A stretch of DNA of 43,745 nt, taken from NCBI GenBank assembly GCA_017463245.1, contig JAFTPN010000032.1:1-43745 (forward strand). Reading direction: 5' to 3'. The notes under the pieces are model-generated. The model was given only the letters and a program-made list of their open reading frames with translations. It was not told the origin of the DNA and searched no databases. Made by a program: the position numbers and the translations under genes. The DNA is from Clostridia bacterium (GTDB lineage Bacteria; Bacillota; Clostridia; Christensenellales; Aristaeellaceae). Of this stretch, positions 8,635-15,682 are shown piece after piece (within the stretch, counting starts at the first letter, position 1; each line of letters starts with the position of its first letter).

Positions 8635-9102
8635 ATGAACGACAAGGATTTTACGGCGCTGTGCCAGGCGCATATGCCGGGGCTGTACCGCATGAGCATG
8701 GCGCTGGTGCATAACCACGCCGATGCTCAGGACGCCGTGCAGCAGGCCCTGATGAAGGCCTGGGCAGCCCGGGACAGGATGCGCCCCGGTGCCGAGCGGG
8801 CGTGGCTGATGCGCATTGTGATCAACGAGAGCCGCAATGTGCAGCGCCAGCGGATGCGCATGGTGCCGGTGGAGCGCCTGCCGGAGCAGGCTTATACCCC
8901 GCCGGATACTGCCCTGCGGGAGTGCATTGACGCCCTGCCGGAAAACTGGCGGCTGCCGCTGCTGCTCAGGTATATGGAAGGCATGAGTGAAAAGGAGGCG
9001 GCCGGGGCGCTGGGGATCACCCAGGGCGTGCTGAAGGCCAGGCTGTACCGGGCGCGAAAGGCGCTGGAGAAAGCATTGAACGAGGAGGTGGAGCTGGGAT
9101 GA
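8635..9102 (+). CDS. ECF-type RNA polymerase sigma factor
   Basis: A 155-residue extracytoplasmic-function sigma factor. Region 2 spans about residues 8-75 (HADAQDAVQQALMKAWA, then ERAWLMRIVINESRN). Region 4 spans about 95-150 and includes LPENWRLPLLLRYMEGMS and the helix-turn-helix EKEAAGALGITQGVLKARL. The start at 8635 is preferred over an in-frame ATG at 8581 because GGAGG stands just before it and the family begins at this point. Its last four bases overlap the start of the next gene (ATGA), which couples their translation. Such a pair normally has the membrane partner sequestering the sigma factor. No obvious autoregulatory promoter was found. Confidence 0.93.
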   Translation: MNDKDFTALCQAHMPGLYRMSMALVHNHADAQDAVQQALMKAWAARDRMRPGAERAWLMRIVINESRNVQRQRMRMVPVERLPEQAYTPPDTALRECIDALPENWRLPLLLRYMEGMSEKEAAGALGITQGVLKARLYRARKALEKALNEEVELG

Positions 9103-10313
9103 AGCGCATTACACAGGAAAACTTGCAGGCGATGTATCCGCCCATGCCGGAGGACTTCGCAGCCCGTGCGCTCTCCGGCCTGCATCATGGAGAAGAGGAA
9201 ATTCGCGTGAAGAGAAAGATATCGGCAGCCTTTGTGCTGGCGGCGGTGCTGACGCTGCTGGCGGTGGGCGCTTTTGCCACGGCGGCGAACTGGAACGTGC
9301 TGACCTTTCTGTATGGCGAGGAGAAGCCGCAGATGGACACCATGCTGGCGCAGGTCACCCAAACGGGCAGCGCGGGTGGTGTGACACTGGAGATCAGCAC
9401 CGCGATGACGGACGGCAGGAGCATTGCCTTTGACTGGACGCTGAATGTGGAGGACGACGCGCTGCCCATGTATTTGCAGGTGGATGATGTGAAGGTCGCC
9501 GGGACGGAAGACATCTGGCTGGATCCCCTGGGCGGTTTGAACAGGGTGTGGCTCACGCCGGACGAGACGATAAGGCGCAATGGGGAGTTGATCTACCTGG
9601 ATGCAAGATGGATGCCGGGTGAGGAAATCGCGGTGGAGCTGACGCTGGGCGTTTACAAGCCCCTGCGGGAGGTGGTGATCTTCACATCCATGGCGGATCA
9701 GGCCAAGGCCGAGGAACTTGCGGCTCAGGGCGTGTGGACGGTCGTGCCCAAGGCGGAGATGATCAGCCCGCGGCAGCAGAACCAGGTGCAGCCCTTGTGG
9801 CGGTATGAAAAACTGACCGACGCAGAACTGGCAGACTTTGAGCGCAGCGAGATCAAGCTGAGCTTCACGGTGACGGTGCCGGAGGTGGCGTGGGAGCAGC
9901 TGGCCACGGACAAGGAGGCATATGAGATCATGCCAGGTGTTTTCTTCCGTGTGACCGAGGCTTACCGCACGCCGCTGAACATCTATGCTACCATCGATAT
10001 TGCTGTGGCGGGCGAGGAAAATCAGCTTGGAGCTTTAGATAAGTGGGATAAGCTGTTCTTTGAGTTTCAAAATGCGGAAGGGCATGTGTCCCAGTTGCGG
10101 GCAATAACGAATTTTGCAGGCTGGAACAGTTATTACAAAGAGGATGGCGTGTTTCACAAGGAAGAAACCATGTGTACCGGCGCCTACGATGCGGCGGAAT
10201 TTGCCGAGGGTGACGGGCTGTACCTGGTTTGCAGCATGGGCAAGGAAACAGGACGAGACGGACATTTGACCCTGGTGGAGCAGGGGAGATACAAGCTTCA
10301 TGTGTTGAAGTGA
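9099..10313 (+). CDS. Membrane-anchored putative anti-sigma factor (DUF4179-like)
   Basis: A 404-residue single-pass membrane protein. Residues 1-40 are cytoplasmic and would contact the sigma factor. One transmembrane helix spans about 41-63 (ISAAFVLAAVLTLLAVGAFA). The rest is predicted to be extracellular and beta-rich. The layout and the LTLLAVGAFATA start of the outer part match proteins of the DUF4179 type that follow ECF sigma genes in Clostridia. No zinc-binding HxxxCxxC anti-sigma motif is present in the N-terminal tail. The four-base overlap with the sigma gene supports a functional pair. What the outer domain senses is unknown. Confidence 0.82.
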   Translation: MKRITQENLQAMYPPMPEDFAARALSGLHHGEEEIRVKRKISAAFVLAAVLTLLAVGAFATAANWNVLTFLYGEEKPQMDTMLAQVTQTGSAGGVTLEISTAMTDGRSIAFDWTLNVEDDALPMYLQVDDVKVAGTEDIWLDPLGGLNRVWLTPDETIRRNGELIYLDARWMPGEEIAVELTLGVYKPLREVVIFTSMADQAKAEELAAQGVWTVVPKAEMISPRQQNQVQPLWRYEKLTDAELADFERSEIKLSFTVTVPEVAWEQLATDKEAYEIMPGVFFRVTEAYRTPLNIYATIDIAVAGEENQLGALDKWDKLFFEFQNAEGHVSQLRAITNFAGWNSYYKEDGVFHKEETMCTGAYDAAEFAEGDGLYLVCSMGKETGRDGHLTLVEQGRYKLHVLK

Positions 10314-10318
10314 ACAAA

Positions 10319-10350
10319 AAAGACACCGGCCGGTTTGGTCGGTGTCTTTT
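10319..10350. terminator. Bidirectional terminator between the anti-sigma gene and the stator operon
   Basis: Arms AAAGACACCG and CGGTGTCTTT with A- and T-runs on either side serve both convergent transcripts. Confidence 0.92.
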
Positions 10351-10352
10351 GC

Positions 10353-10835
10353 TTAGTGCCCGTAGGTGGTTCTGATGGTGAAGGGCACGCCCCACATATA
10401 ATAGCTGATGTTCAATTCCCGCACGGAGTGCATGTTCACATCCGTGAGGATGGTGGCGCCCAGGTCGCCGGTGGTGCGGGCGGGGAGGGCGCGGGCGGCC
10501 TCGTCGGCCAATTGGAGAACGTCGCCCTGCATGGGGGTGACCTGCACCTCCACCATGTCGGCGGTAACGAAGCAGTTGTTCTTCAGCCGGATGGTGTAGG
10601 TGTAGAACTGGTAGTTTTCAGCATCGCCCAGAGGGTCGGTGGTGAAGGCGGTGCCCACCACGGACTGATTCTCCACCTGCTGGCGCAGCTGGTCGAACAG
10701 GTCTGGCTGGGTGGAGGCCTCCACGGCCACCACGCCAATGGCCTCCACGGTGACATTGGTGGTCAGATACAGGTAGCCCACGCCGATCAGGCAGGCGATG
10801 AGCAGCAGCACGGCTGCAATGGCGGCATACTTCAT
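10353..10835 (-). CDS. Small membrane-anchored protein, third gene of the ZorAB-like operon
   Basis: A 160-residue protein I cannot assign. Residues 4-25 form one transmembrane helix or uncleaved signal anchor (AAIAAVLLLIACLIGVGYLY). The remaining 135 residues are predicted to be extracytoplasmic and beta-rich. It starts at the base directly after the stop of the MotB-like gene, so all three genes must be translated from one message. It might be an accessory wall-side subunit of the channel complex. It shows no similarity that I can see to ZorC, ZorD, FliL or other known stator partners. A terminator follows immediately. Confidence 0.75.
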   Translation of the reverse strand: MKYAAIAAVLLLIACLIGVGYLYLTTNVTVEAIGVVAVEASTQPDLFDQLRQQVENQSVVGTAFTTDPLGDAENYQFYTYTIRLKNNCFVTADMVEVQVTPMQGDVLQLADEAARALPARTTGDLGATILTDVNMHSVRELNISYYMWGVPFTIRTTYGH

Positions 10836-11885
10836 TTACTCAGTCTCCATTTTCTGAAGGATGCGGTTCATTTCGGCGATCATTTCCGCATCGCGCAGGC
10901 TGAACTTGAACTCCACGCGGCGGGAACGTTCCGCATTCACGGTGCCATCCTCGTTATACACAGGGTCGGTGTAGCTCTTGCCCTTGGGGACGATCAGCTT
11001 GCGCAGCATCTCCCGCTGCTGGGCGGAGAGGGAGGTGGTGGTGAGGCAATACTTCACCACGGTCTGGGCGCGGTTCTGGCTCAGATCCAGGTTGGACATG
11101 TATTCGCCCACATTGTCGGTATGTCCCTCAATGATGATCTCGCCCAGGTAATTGCTGTATTCGGGATCCAGCAGCACGCTCATGTAGGCGGGCAGGAAGC
11201 GATCCAGCAGCGCCTGACCTTCTTCGGAGAGCTTGTAGGAATTGAACTCGAAGAACACGGCGCTTTCCAGCACGATGTCGCCGGTGGTGGCGTCCACCGT
11301 GGCGCGCAGGCCGGAATTGGCCAGCGTCTGGGACAGGTCGGAAACGATCTGCGTGCGCAGACCTACCATGGTGTCGATCTTCTCAGCCTGCTCGGCCATG
11401 GCCTGCTGCTGGGAGGCAAGCACCTGGGTGGCGGCGTCCAGGGCGATCTGCTTGTTGGCCAATTCACCCTGGAGAATGATCAGCTCCTTCTCCCGGGAAG
11501 CGAGAGCGGCGTTGGCTTTGTCCAGTTCGTCCTGCTGGGAGGTGAGGACGATCTGCGCTGCGGCCAGCTCGTCCTGGGCGGTGGTCAGGTCGTTCTGGGC
11601 AAGGATGAGGGCGGCATTTTGCGCATCCAGGGTGGCCTGCTGGGCATCCAGCTGGATGATGATCTTGTCCACCTCTGCCTCTTTGGCAATGACCAGGGCG
11701 CGCTGGGTCTCCAGCTCCTGGGTCTTTTCCTCCAGCATGGTCATGTAGGAGTGCAGCGCGACGCAGAGGATCAGCACGAAGATCAGCACCAGGGAAGCCA
11801 TCATGTCGGAATAGCTGATCCAGCTGGCGCCGGTGCTGGTGGAGCCGCGGCCTGCGCGCTGGTTATGCATTCGTTGCCTGGCCAT
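10836..11885 (-). CDS. MotB/ZorB-like stator subunit with OmpA-type peptidoglycan-binding domain
   Basis: A 349-residue stator B subunit. A short cytoplasmic tail leads to one membrane helix at about 25-48 (SYSDMMASLVLIFVLIL). D27 stands where the proton- or ion-carrying Asp of MotB and ZorB sits. Residues 50-175 are a long Ala/Gln-rich coiled coil, far longer than a MotB plug. Residues 200-330 are an OmpA_C domain with EGHTDNVG and LSQNRAQTV. D257 and R272 are 15 residues apart, like the diaminopimelate-binding Asp and Arg of OmpA. The domain ends RSRRVEF. It lies two bases after the MotA-like gene. It should couple ion flow in the membrane to the wall. Confidence 0.9.
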   Translation of the reverse strand: MARQRMHNQRAGRGSTSTGASWISYSDMMASLVLIFVLILCVALHSYMTMLEEKTQELETQRALVIAKEAEVDKIIIQLDAQQATLDAQNAALILAQNDLTTAQDELAAAQIVLTSQQDELDKANAALASREKELIILQGELANKQIALDAATQVLASQQQAMAEQAEKIDTMVGLRTQIVSDLSQTLANSGLRATVDATTGDIVLESAVFFEFNSYKLSEEGQALLDRFLPAYMSVLLDPEYSNYLGEIIIEGHTDNVGEYMSNLDLSQNRAQTVVKYCLTTTSLSAQQREMLRKLIVPKGKSYTDPVYNEDGTVNAERSRRVEFKFSLRDAEMIAEMNRILQKMETE

Positions 11886-11887
11886 GA

Positions 11888-13426
11888 TCAGGCCTCCTTT
11901 GCGTCAAGGCTGTTGGCGGCCTGCTTGAGAGAAGCCTGCATGGAGGTGAGCATCCGCTGGATCTCGCTGAGCTGGGCGGCGGTCTTGCCATCGGTGCCGG
12001 CGGTGGTCACGCTGTCCACCTTCTCGGTGAGGGTGGCGACCAGGCTGTTCATGTTCTCGTCAAACATGCCCAGGGCGCGGGAGAGACCCTCCACCACGTT
12101 CTGCACAAAGCCCTGATAGCTCTGGGAGAGCTGGGTGCTGGATTCCTGCATGGTCTTGCCCACGGCGGCCAGGTGGTCGTTGGTGTTGTCATTGCCGCGC
12201 TGCATGGTGGTCATGGTCTCGCGGCTCTGGGTGCGGAACTGGTCAAGGGCGGCGGAAAGCTCGTCCTGATAGGCTTTCAGCCGCAGCAGGGAAGCGGACT
12301 GCTGCTCGCTGGCCTGGCGCATCTTTTCCAGCAGGTCGGCAGAGGACTGCTCGAAGCGTTCGTCCCGGGTGCGGGCGGTGTTGAGTTCGCTGACATAATG
12401 CTCGAAGTGCGCCATGACCTCCTGGCTCACGCCGTGGAGGCGGGTCACGTCGCCCACGATGGCAGAGGCCGTTTCCATGGACTGATCCATCCGCTCCAGG
12501 GAGAGCTGCTGGTTCTGGTTGATCTCCGTCAGCGTGCGGCCCAGCTCCAGGAACTGGTGGTTCAGGCTGGTGTTCATCTGGTTGACGAAGTTGTTCACAA
12601 TGCGGCCAACGCCATCCACCTGGGCGCGGGTCGCACCCACCAGGAAGTCGTCCATGCTGCGGGCAACGGGCTGCATGGCGCGGCTGACGCTGACCTCCAT
12701 GGACTTCGCCAGCTGGCCGGGGAGGGTATCGGTGAGGGTGGAAAGCATGTGGTTGCTGTCCTGGTTCTGGCAGATGAGCTGCACATCGTTATCCAGGGGG
12801 CGCTGCATGGCCAGCTGGGTGAAGGACTCCACAAAGTCGTCGATGGCGCGGTAGCTGGAGCCCTGGGCGATACGGTTGAGCATGCTGAACACGATGGAGC
12901 AGCTCACGCCCGCCACGGAGGTGCCGAAGGCGAACTGCATACCGGCCAGCAGGGTGGGCACGCCCTCGATGATGGCATCGGAGTTGGAAAAGTCCAATCC
13001 GCCAATGCCCCGCACCATGCCCATGAAGGTGCCCAGAATACCCAGGGAGGTGAGCATGCTGGGGATCATCTCGGCCAGGTTGGCATTGCCGGGGCCGTGA
13101 GCGACGGTGTCATCGTTGATGTAGTCCTCCACATTGCAGGGCAGGCCGCGGCGATCCAGCTGCTCGGCATTCTGCAAAAAGCGCAGCCAGTAGCCCCGTA
13201 GGCGGCGACCCATAAAGCGGCTCTCCTGCCACACAGGCTTTTCGGATGTGGTGTTGCCTGCATCGTGCTGCAGGCGGCGGATGGCGCGGCGCAGGGCGTG
13301 GGTGGTGTTCCACAGGGGGAGCAGGCACTTGATCACGCCGATCAGGGTCACCACGGCAATGGCCGCATAAACAAGAATATCTGCCAGCTGGGGCAGCAGC
13401 TCAGTCACTTTGCTCAAAACGGACAT
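11888..13426 (-). CDS. MotA/TolQ/ExbB-family channel subunit with long ZorA-like tail
   Basis: A 512-residue stator A subunit. TM1 is at about 17-38. TM2 (IPSMLTSLGILGTFMGMVRG, 121-140) and TM3 (AGMQFAFGTSVAGVSCSIVF, 161-180) carry the MotA/TolQ/ExbB channel signature. A further TM before residue 120 is not obvious. Residues 190-512 form a roughly 320-residue, mostly helical cytoplasmic tail rich in Gln, Glu and Ser. This is the layout of ZorA and not of flagellar MotA. The start follows AAAGGAGGTACACAC. It leads the operon and has its own promoter. No flagellar, gliding, Ton/Tol or Zorya effector genes are nearby, so the function is open. Confidence 0.9.
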   Translation of the reverse strand: MSVLSKVTELLPQLADILVYAAIAVVTLIGVIKCLLPLWNTTHALRRAIRRLQHDAGNTTSEKPVWQESRFMGRRLRGYWLRFLQNAEQLDRRGLPCNVEDYINDDTVAHGPGNANLAEMIPSMLTSLGILGTFMGMVRGIGGLDFSNSDAIIEGVPTLLAGMQFAFGTSVAGVSCSIVFSMLNRIAQGSSYRAIDDFVESFTQLAMQRPLDNDVQLICQNQDSNHMLSTLTDTLPGQLAKSMEVSVSRAMQPVARSMDDFLVGATRAQVDGVGRIVNNFVNQMNTSLNHQFLELGRTLTEINQNQQLSLERMDQSMETASAIVGDVTRLHGVSQEVMAHFEHYVSELNTARTRDERFEQSSADLLEKMRQASEQQSASLLRLKAYQDELSAALDQFRTQSRETMTTMQRGNDNTNDHLAAVGKTMQESSTQLSQSYQGFVQNVVEGLSRALGMFDENMNSLVATLTEKVDSVTTAGTDGKTAAQLSEIQRMLTSMQASLKQAANSLDAKEA

Positions 13427-13460
13427 GTGTGTACCTCCTTTTTGGGGACAACTTCATCTT

Positions 13461-13489
13461 ATTGTACATGATTTTTTGCTAATTGTAAA
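13461..13489 (-). promoter_or_regulatory. Promoter of the ZorAB-like operon
   Basis: On the minus strand TTTACA (13484-13489) and TACAAT (13461-13466) are separated by 17 bases, about 35 bases before the start codon at 13426. Confidence 0.8.
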
Positions 13490-13498
13490 TATTTTGAG

Positions 13499-13523
13499 CG
13501 TTACATATAACAAAAACGTTACA
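13499..13523. promoter_or_regulatory. Direct repeat CGTTACA upstream of the stator promoter
   Basis: CGTTACA occurs at 13499-13505 and again at 13517-13523, 18 bases apart start to start. The pair lies directly upstream of the -35 of the stator operon in an AT-rich stretch. It could be a regulator-binding site. The rest of 13427-13648 has no gene that I can support. Confidence 0.35.
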
Positions 13524-13648
13524 ATTTCGACTTTTCATGCAGTGGTCAAAGAAAATTTTTCTGCATAAGATGAAGCGGAAGCGAGGGATGGACGATGCAG
13601 AACGGATGGGGACGACCAACGTCGCGGCGGTGCTACCGAGGGGACGCC

Positions 13649-13792
13649 ATGCCCACCATTGGCCTGGTGCTGATCGCAGCGGGGCTGATCCTGCTGTTCA
13701 CCTGCATACCGGGCTGGGCATGGGCAGCGCTGGCGGGGATCCTGCTGATCGTTGTGGGGTATGCCCTGATCCGGTTTGGAACGGGGAGGTGA
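13649..13792 (+). CDS. 47-residue two-helix membrane protein
   Basis: A very small hydrophobic protein with two predicted membrane helices. They lie at about residues 3-20 (TIGLVLIAAGLILLFTCI) and 22-41 (GWAWAALAGILLIVVGYALI), joined by a PGW turn. The tail is short and basic. The ATG at 13649 follows GAGGGGA. A longer in-frame start at 13595 would add an unlikely polar leader. It lies four bases before the SpoVM-like gene and probably shares its message, which hints at a role in sporulation. Small PGW hairpin proteins of this style occur in Clostridia, but I cannot give a function. Confidence 0.65.
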   Translation: MPTIGLVLIAAGLILLFTCIPGWAWAALAGILLIVVGYALIRFGTGR

Positions 13793-13796
13793 GGGA

Positions 13797-13883
13797 ATGG
13801 CGGTGCGCATGGTGTGCGTCAAGGCACCCCGGGGCATCAGCGGTCTGCTGAGGCTGCTGGCGGGGAAGAAAAAGCAGGGCTGA
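13797..13883 (+). CDS. spoVM: SpoVM-like spore-coat anchoring peptide (28 residues)
   Basis: A 28-codon ORF matching SpoVM, the amphipathic peptide that recognises the convex forespore membrane and anchors SpoIVA and the coat in the mother cell. Conserved positions of the 26-residue B. subtilis peptide can be aligned by eye without gaps. These are K7 (here K9), P9 (P11), a basic residue at 10 (R12), G14 (G16), R17 (R19) and G21 (G23), with a basic C terminus. An in-frame GTG at 13803 would give exactly 26 residues, so the true start is uncertain. Both starts have a purine-rich site upstream. It is normally missed by gene callers because of its length. Confidence 0.8.
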   Translation: MAVRMVCVKAPRGISGLLRLLAGKKKQG

Positions 13884-13892
13884 GCATGCGGC

Positions 13893-14015
13893 TTTCCACC
13901 TCATCCGGCCTCACGGCCACCTTCCCCTCAAGGGGAAGGCAAGGAGTCCGCTCTCTGCAGAGGCTTCCCCTTGAGGGGAAGCTGTCAGCGCTTGCGCTGA
14001 CTGATGAGGTGGAAA
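13893..14015. repeat. REP/MITE-like palindromic element with 13-bp terminal inverted repeats
   Basis: Outer arms TTTCCACCTCATC (13893-13905) and GATGAGGTGGAAA (14003-14015) are perfect inverses. Inside lie two copies of a palindrome, CTTCCCCTCAAGGGGAAG and CTTCCCCTTGAGGGGAAG, and a GTCAGCGCTTGCGCTGAC hairpin. It contains no gene. The related block at 29264-29308 uses the same CCTCAGTC/GACAGCT plan. Confidence 0.85.
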
Positions 14016-14087
14016 CTTCCACTTGGCGAACAAAACAAAATATTGCGAGAAAATACAAAGAAGAAACAAACGGAGGCTCCCATTTGC

Positions 14088-14117
14088 TTGACAGGTGCGG
14101 AGCCTCCGTGCTATGAT
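14088..14117 (+). promoter_or_regulatory. Promoter of the lysine-riboswitch asd-dapA-dapB operon
   Basis: Consensus TTGACA (14088-14093), an 18-base spacer and TATGAT (14112-14117) with TG one base upstream form a strong promoter. The -35 sits in the loop between inverted arms CGGAGGCTCC (14071-14080) and GGAGCCTCCG (14099-14108). Confidence 0.88.
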
Positions 14118-14148
14118 GTTCACGTTTCCCGGAAGTGAATAGAAATGG

Positions 14149-14316
14149 AATCAGAGGCGCATTTTTCATGAGTAACGCTGCGGAGGAAGAGCATCCGGCG
14201 AGGCAGCGCGAAAGGGAACGATGCCGAAAGGCGGTTCAGGCTCGCTGGGTCGCCTTGGGCGCGGGGTGAACAAGTCCGCGACTGTCATCGGGCTGCTGCC
14301 CGGCGGAGCGCTGGTT
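14149..14316 (+). ncRNA. Lysine riboswitch (L-box) aptamer
   Basis: The leader carries the conserved core of the lysine riboswitch. AGAGGCGC and GAGTAAC lie near the 5' end, then GAAAGGGAACG, GCCGAAAGG, CTGTCATCGG and GGAGCGCT at the 3' end. P1 can form between AATCAG (14149-14154) and CTGGTT (14311-14316). Downstream is an intrinsic terminator and then asd. With bound lysine, transcription should stop before the diaminopimelate/lysine operon. Confidence 0.93.
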
Positions 14317-14340
14317 CAACGGCAGAAACAGGGTGCATGG

Positions 14341-14392
14341 CACCGCTGTATCCTGCTGGCGCACCGCAGGCATAGCTTGGGGTGGTTTTTTC
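14341..14392 (+). terminator. Riboswitch expression-platform terminator
   Basis: Nested arms CACCGCTGTAT/ATAGCTTGGGGTG and CCTGC/GCAGG form a hairpin followed by GTTTTTT (to 14391). It lies between the aptamer and the asd start, as expected for transcriptional attenuation. Confidence 0.87.
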
Positions 14393-14427
14393 TATACTAA
14401 CGGATGATGAATGAGGAGGAGACGAAC

Positions 14428-15522
14428 ATGGAAAAGTATCGTGTAGGCATCGTTGGCGCAACGGGCATGGTGGGCCAGCGGTTCATCTCTCTTTTGAAGG
14501 ATCACCCCTGGTTTCAGGTGACCTGCGTGGCGGCCTCTGCCCGCAGCGCCGGCAAGAAGTACAAGGATGCGGTGGGCGCCAACTGGGCCTTCGACTGGGA
14601 GATCCCTGCCGATGTTGCCGAGCTGACCGTGGTGGACGCCTCCCACATCGACGAGGTGGGCGCCCAGGTGGACTTTGTGTTCTGCGCTGTGGCCAACCTG
14701 ACCAAGGATGAGATCCGCGCCCTGGAGGAAGACTACGCTAAGCACGAGATCCCCGTGGTGAGCAACAACTCCGCCTGCCGCGGCGTGAAGGACGTGCCCA
14801 TGGTGGTGCCGGAGATCAATGCCGACCACATCCGCGTCATCGAGCAGCAGCGCAAGCGCCTGGGCTGCAAGAAGGGTTTCATTGCCGTGAAGCCCAACTG
14901 CTCCATCCAGAGCTATGTGCCTGCCCTGACCCCCCTGATGGACTTCGGCCTGGACAAGATCAGCGTTTGCACCTACCAGGCCATTTCCGGCGCGGGCAAG
15001 ACCTTCAAGACCTGGCCTGAGATGGTGGACAATGTGATCCCCTACATCGGCGGCGAGGACGAGAAGAGCGAGAACGAGCCCCTGAAGCTCTGGGGCAAGG
15101 TGGAGGACACCGAGGACGGCCTGGCCATCGTGAACGCCACGGAGCCGGTGATCAGCGCCCAGTGCCTGCGTGTTGCCGCCAGCGACGGCCACATGGCCGC
15201 GGTGAGCGTGTCCTTCAAGAACAAGCCCAGCATGGAGGAGATCAAGGAGCGCTGGAACAACTACGAAACCGAGGCTCAGCGCCTGAACCTGCCCAATGCC
15301 CCCAAGCCCTTCCTCCAATACTTTGAAGACCCCGCCCGTCCCCAGACCAAGCTGGATCGCGACTTCCAGAATGGCTTCGGCGTGTCCATCGGCCGCCTGC
15401 GCGAGGACAAGATCTTCGACTACCGCTTCGTCTGCCTGAGCCACAACACCGTCCGCGGTGCCGCCGGCGGCGCGATTTTGACGGCGGAACTGCTGTGTGC
15501 GAAGGGGTATATTCAGAAGTGA
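14428..15522 (+). CDS. asd: Aspartate-semialdehyde dehydrogenase
   Basis: Converts aspartyl phosphate to aspartate semialdehyde with NADPH in the shared pathway to lysine, diaminopimelate, threonine and methionine. The 364-residue length and sequence resemble the archaeal/fungal-type subfamily. The N-terminal nucleotide site reads GIVGATGMVGQ. SNNSACR leads to the catalytic C158 in KPNCS, and H255 lies in SDGHMAAV. The ATG at 14428 follows GAGGAGGAGA; an upstream in-frame ATG at 14404 would place the ribosome site inside the gene. It is the first gene after the lysine riboswitch, so it is repressed when lysine is plentiful. No aspartokinase is present in the window. Confidence 0.96.
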   Translation: MEKYRVGIVGATGMVGQRFISLLKDHPWFQVTCVAASARSAGKKYKDAVGANWAFDWEIPADVAELTVVDASHIDEVGAQVDFVFCAVANLTKDEIRALEEDYAKHEIPVVSNNSACRGVKDVPMVVPEINADHIRVIEQQRKRLGCKKGFIAVKPNCSIQSYVPALTPLMDFGLDKISVCTYQAISGAGKTFKTWPEMVDNVIPYIGGEDEKSENEPLKLWGKVEDTEDGLAIVNATEPVISAQCLRVAASDGHMAAVSVSFKNKPSMEEIKERWNNYETEAQRLNLPNAPKPFLQYFEDPARPQTKLDRDFQNGFGVSIGRLREDKIFDYRFVCLSHNTVRGAAGGAILTAELLCAKGYIQK

Positions 15523-15535
15523 CGTGAGGGGGACG

Positions 15536-15611
15536 CTGGGAGGCGGCTTTTCTGAGAAAAGCCCCTCCCAGACCCTCCCGAAAAGCGGCGACTATTCAAT
15601 ATCAGGTCGCC
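15536..15611. repeat. Paired hairpins between asd and dapA
   Basis: The first hairpin has arms CTGGGAGG and CCTCCCAG with an inner CTTTTC/GAAAAG (15536-15571). The second has GGCGAC and GTCGCC at about 15588-15611. Neither has a T-run, so they are unlikely to be terminators. They may stabilise or process the operon message. Confidence 0.6.
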
Positions 15612-15682
15612 GGGAATAAACAAGTGGTTTTTCCGCGCTGCGCGCTTGCGGGGCGCGAGGTTAGTTGACAGGAGGTTATAGC

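Noticed and set aside
10335-12116. 593-codon plus-strand ORF opposite the stator B and third subunit genes
   Set aside because: Shadow frame of the MotB-like coiled coil and OmpA domain; no start site or recognisable fold.
10353-13426. A complete Zorya defence system
   Set aside because: No ZorC, ZorD or ZorE gene follows or precedes; the flanks are a sigma/anti-sigma pair and sporulation micro-genes.
15536-15571. Terminator between asd and dapA
   Set aside because: The hairpin is strong but has no T-run, and dapA has no promoter of its own, so the operon most likely continues.
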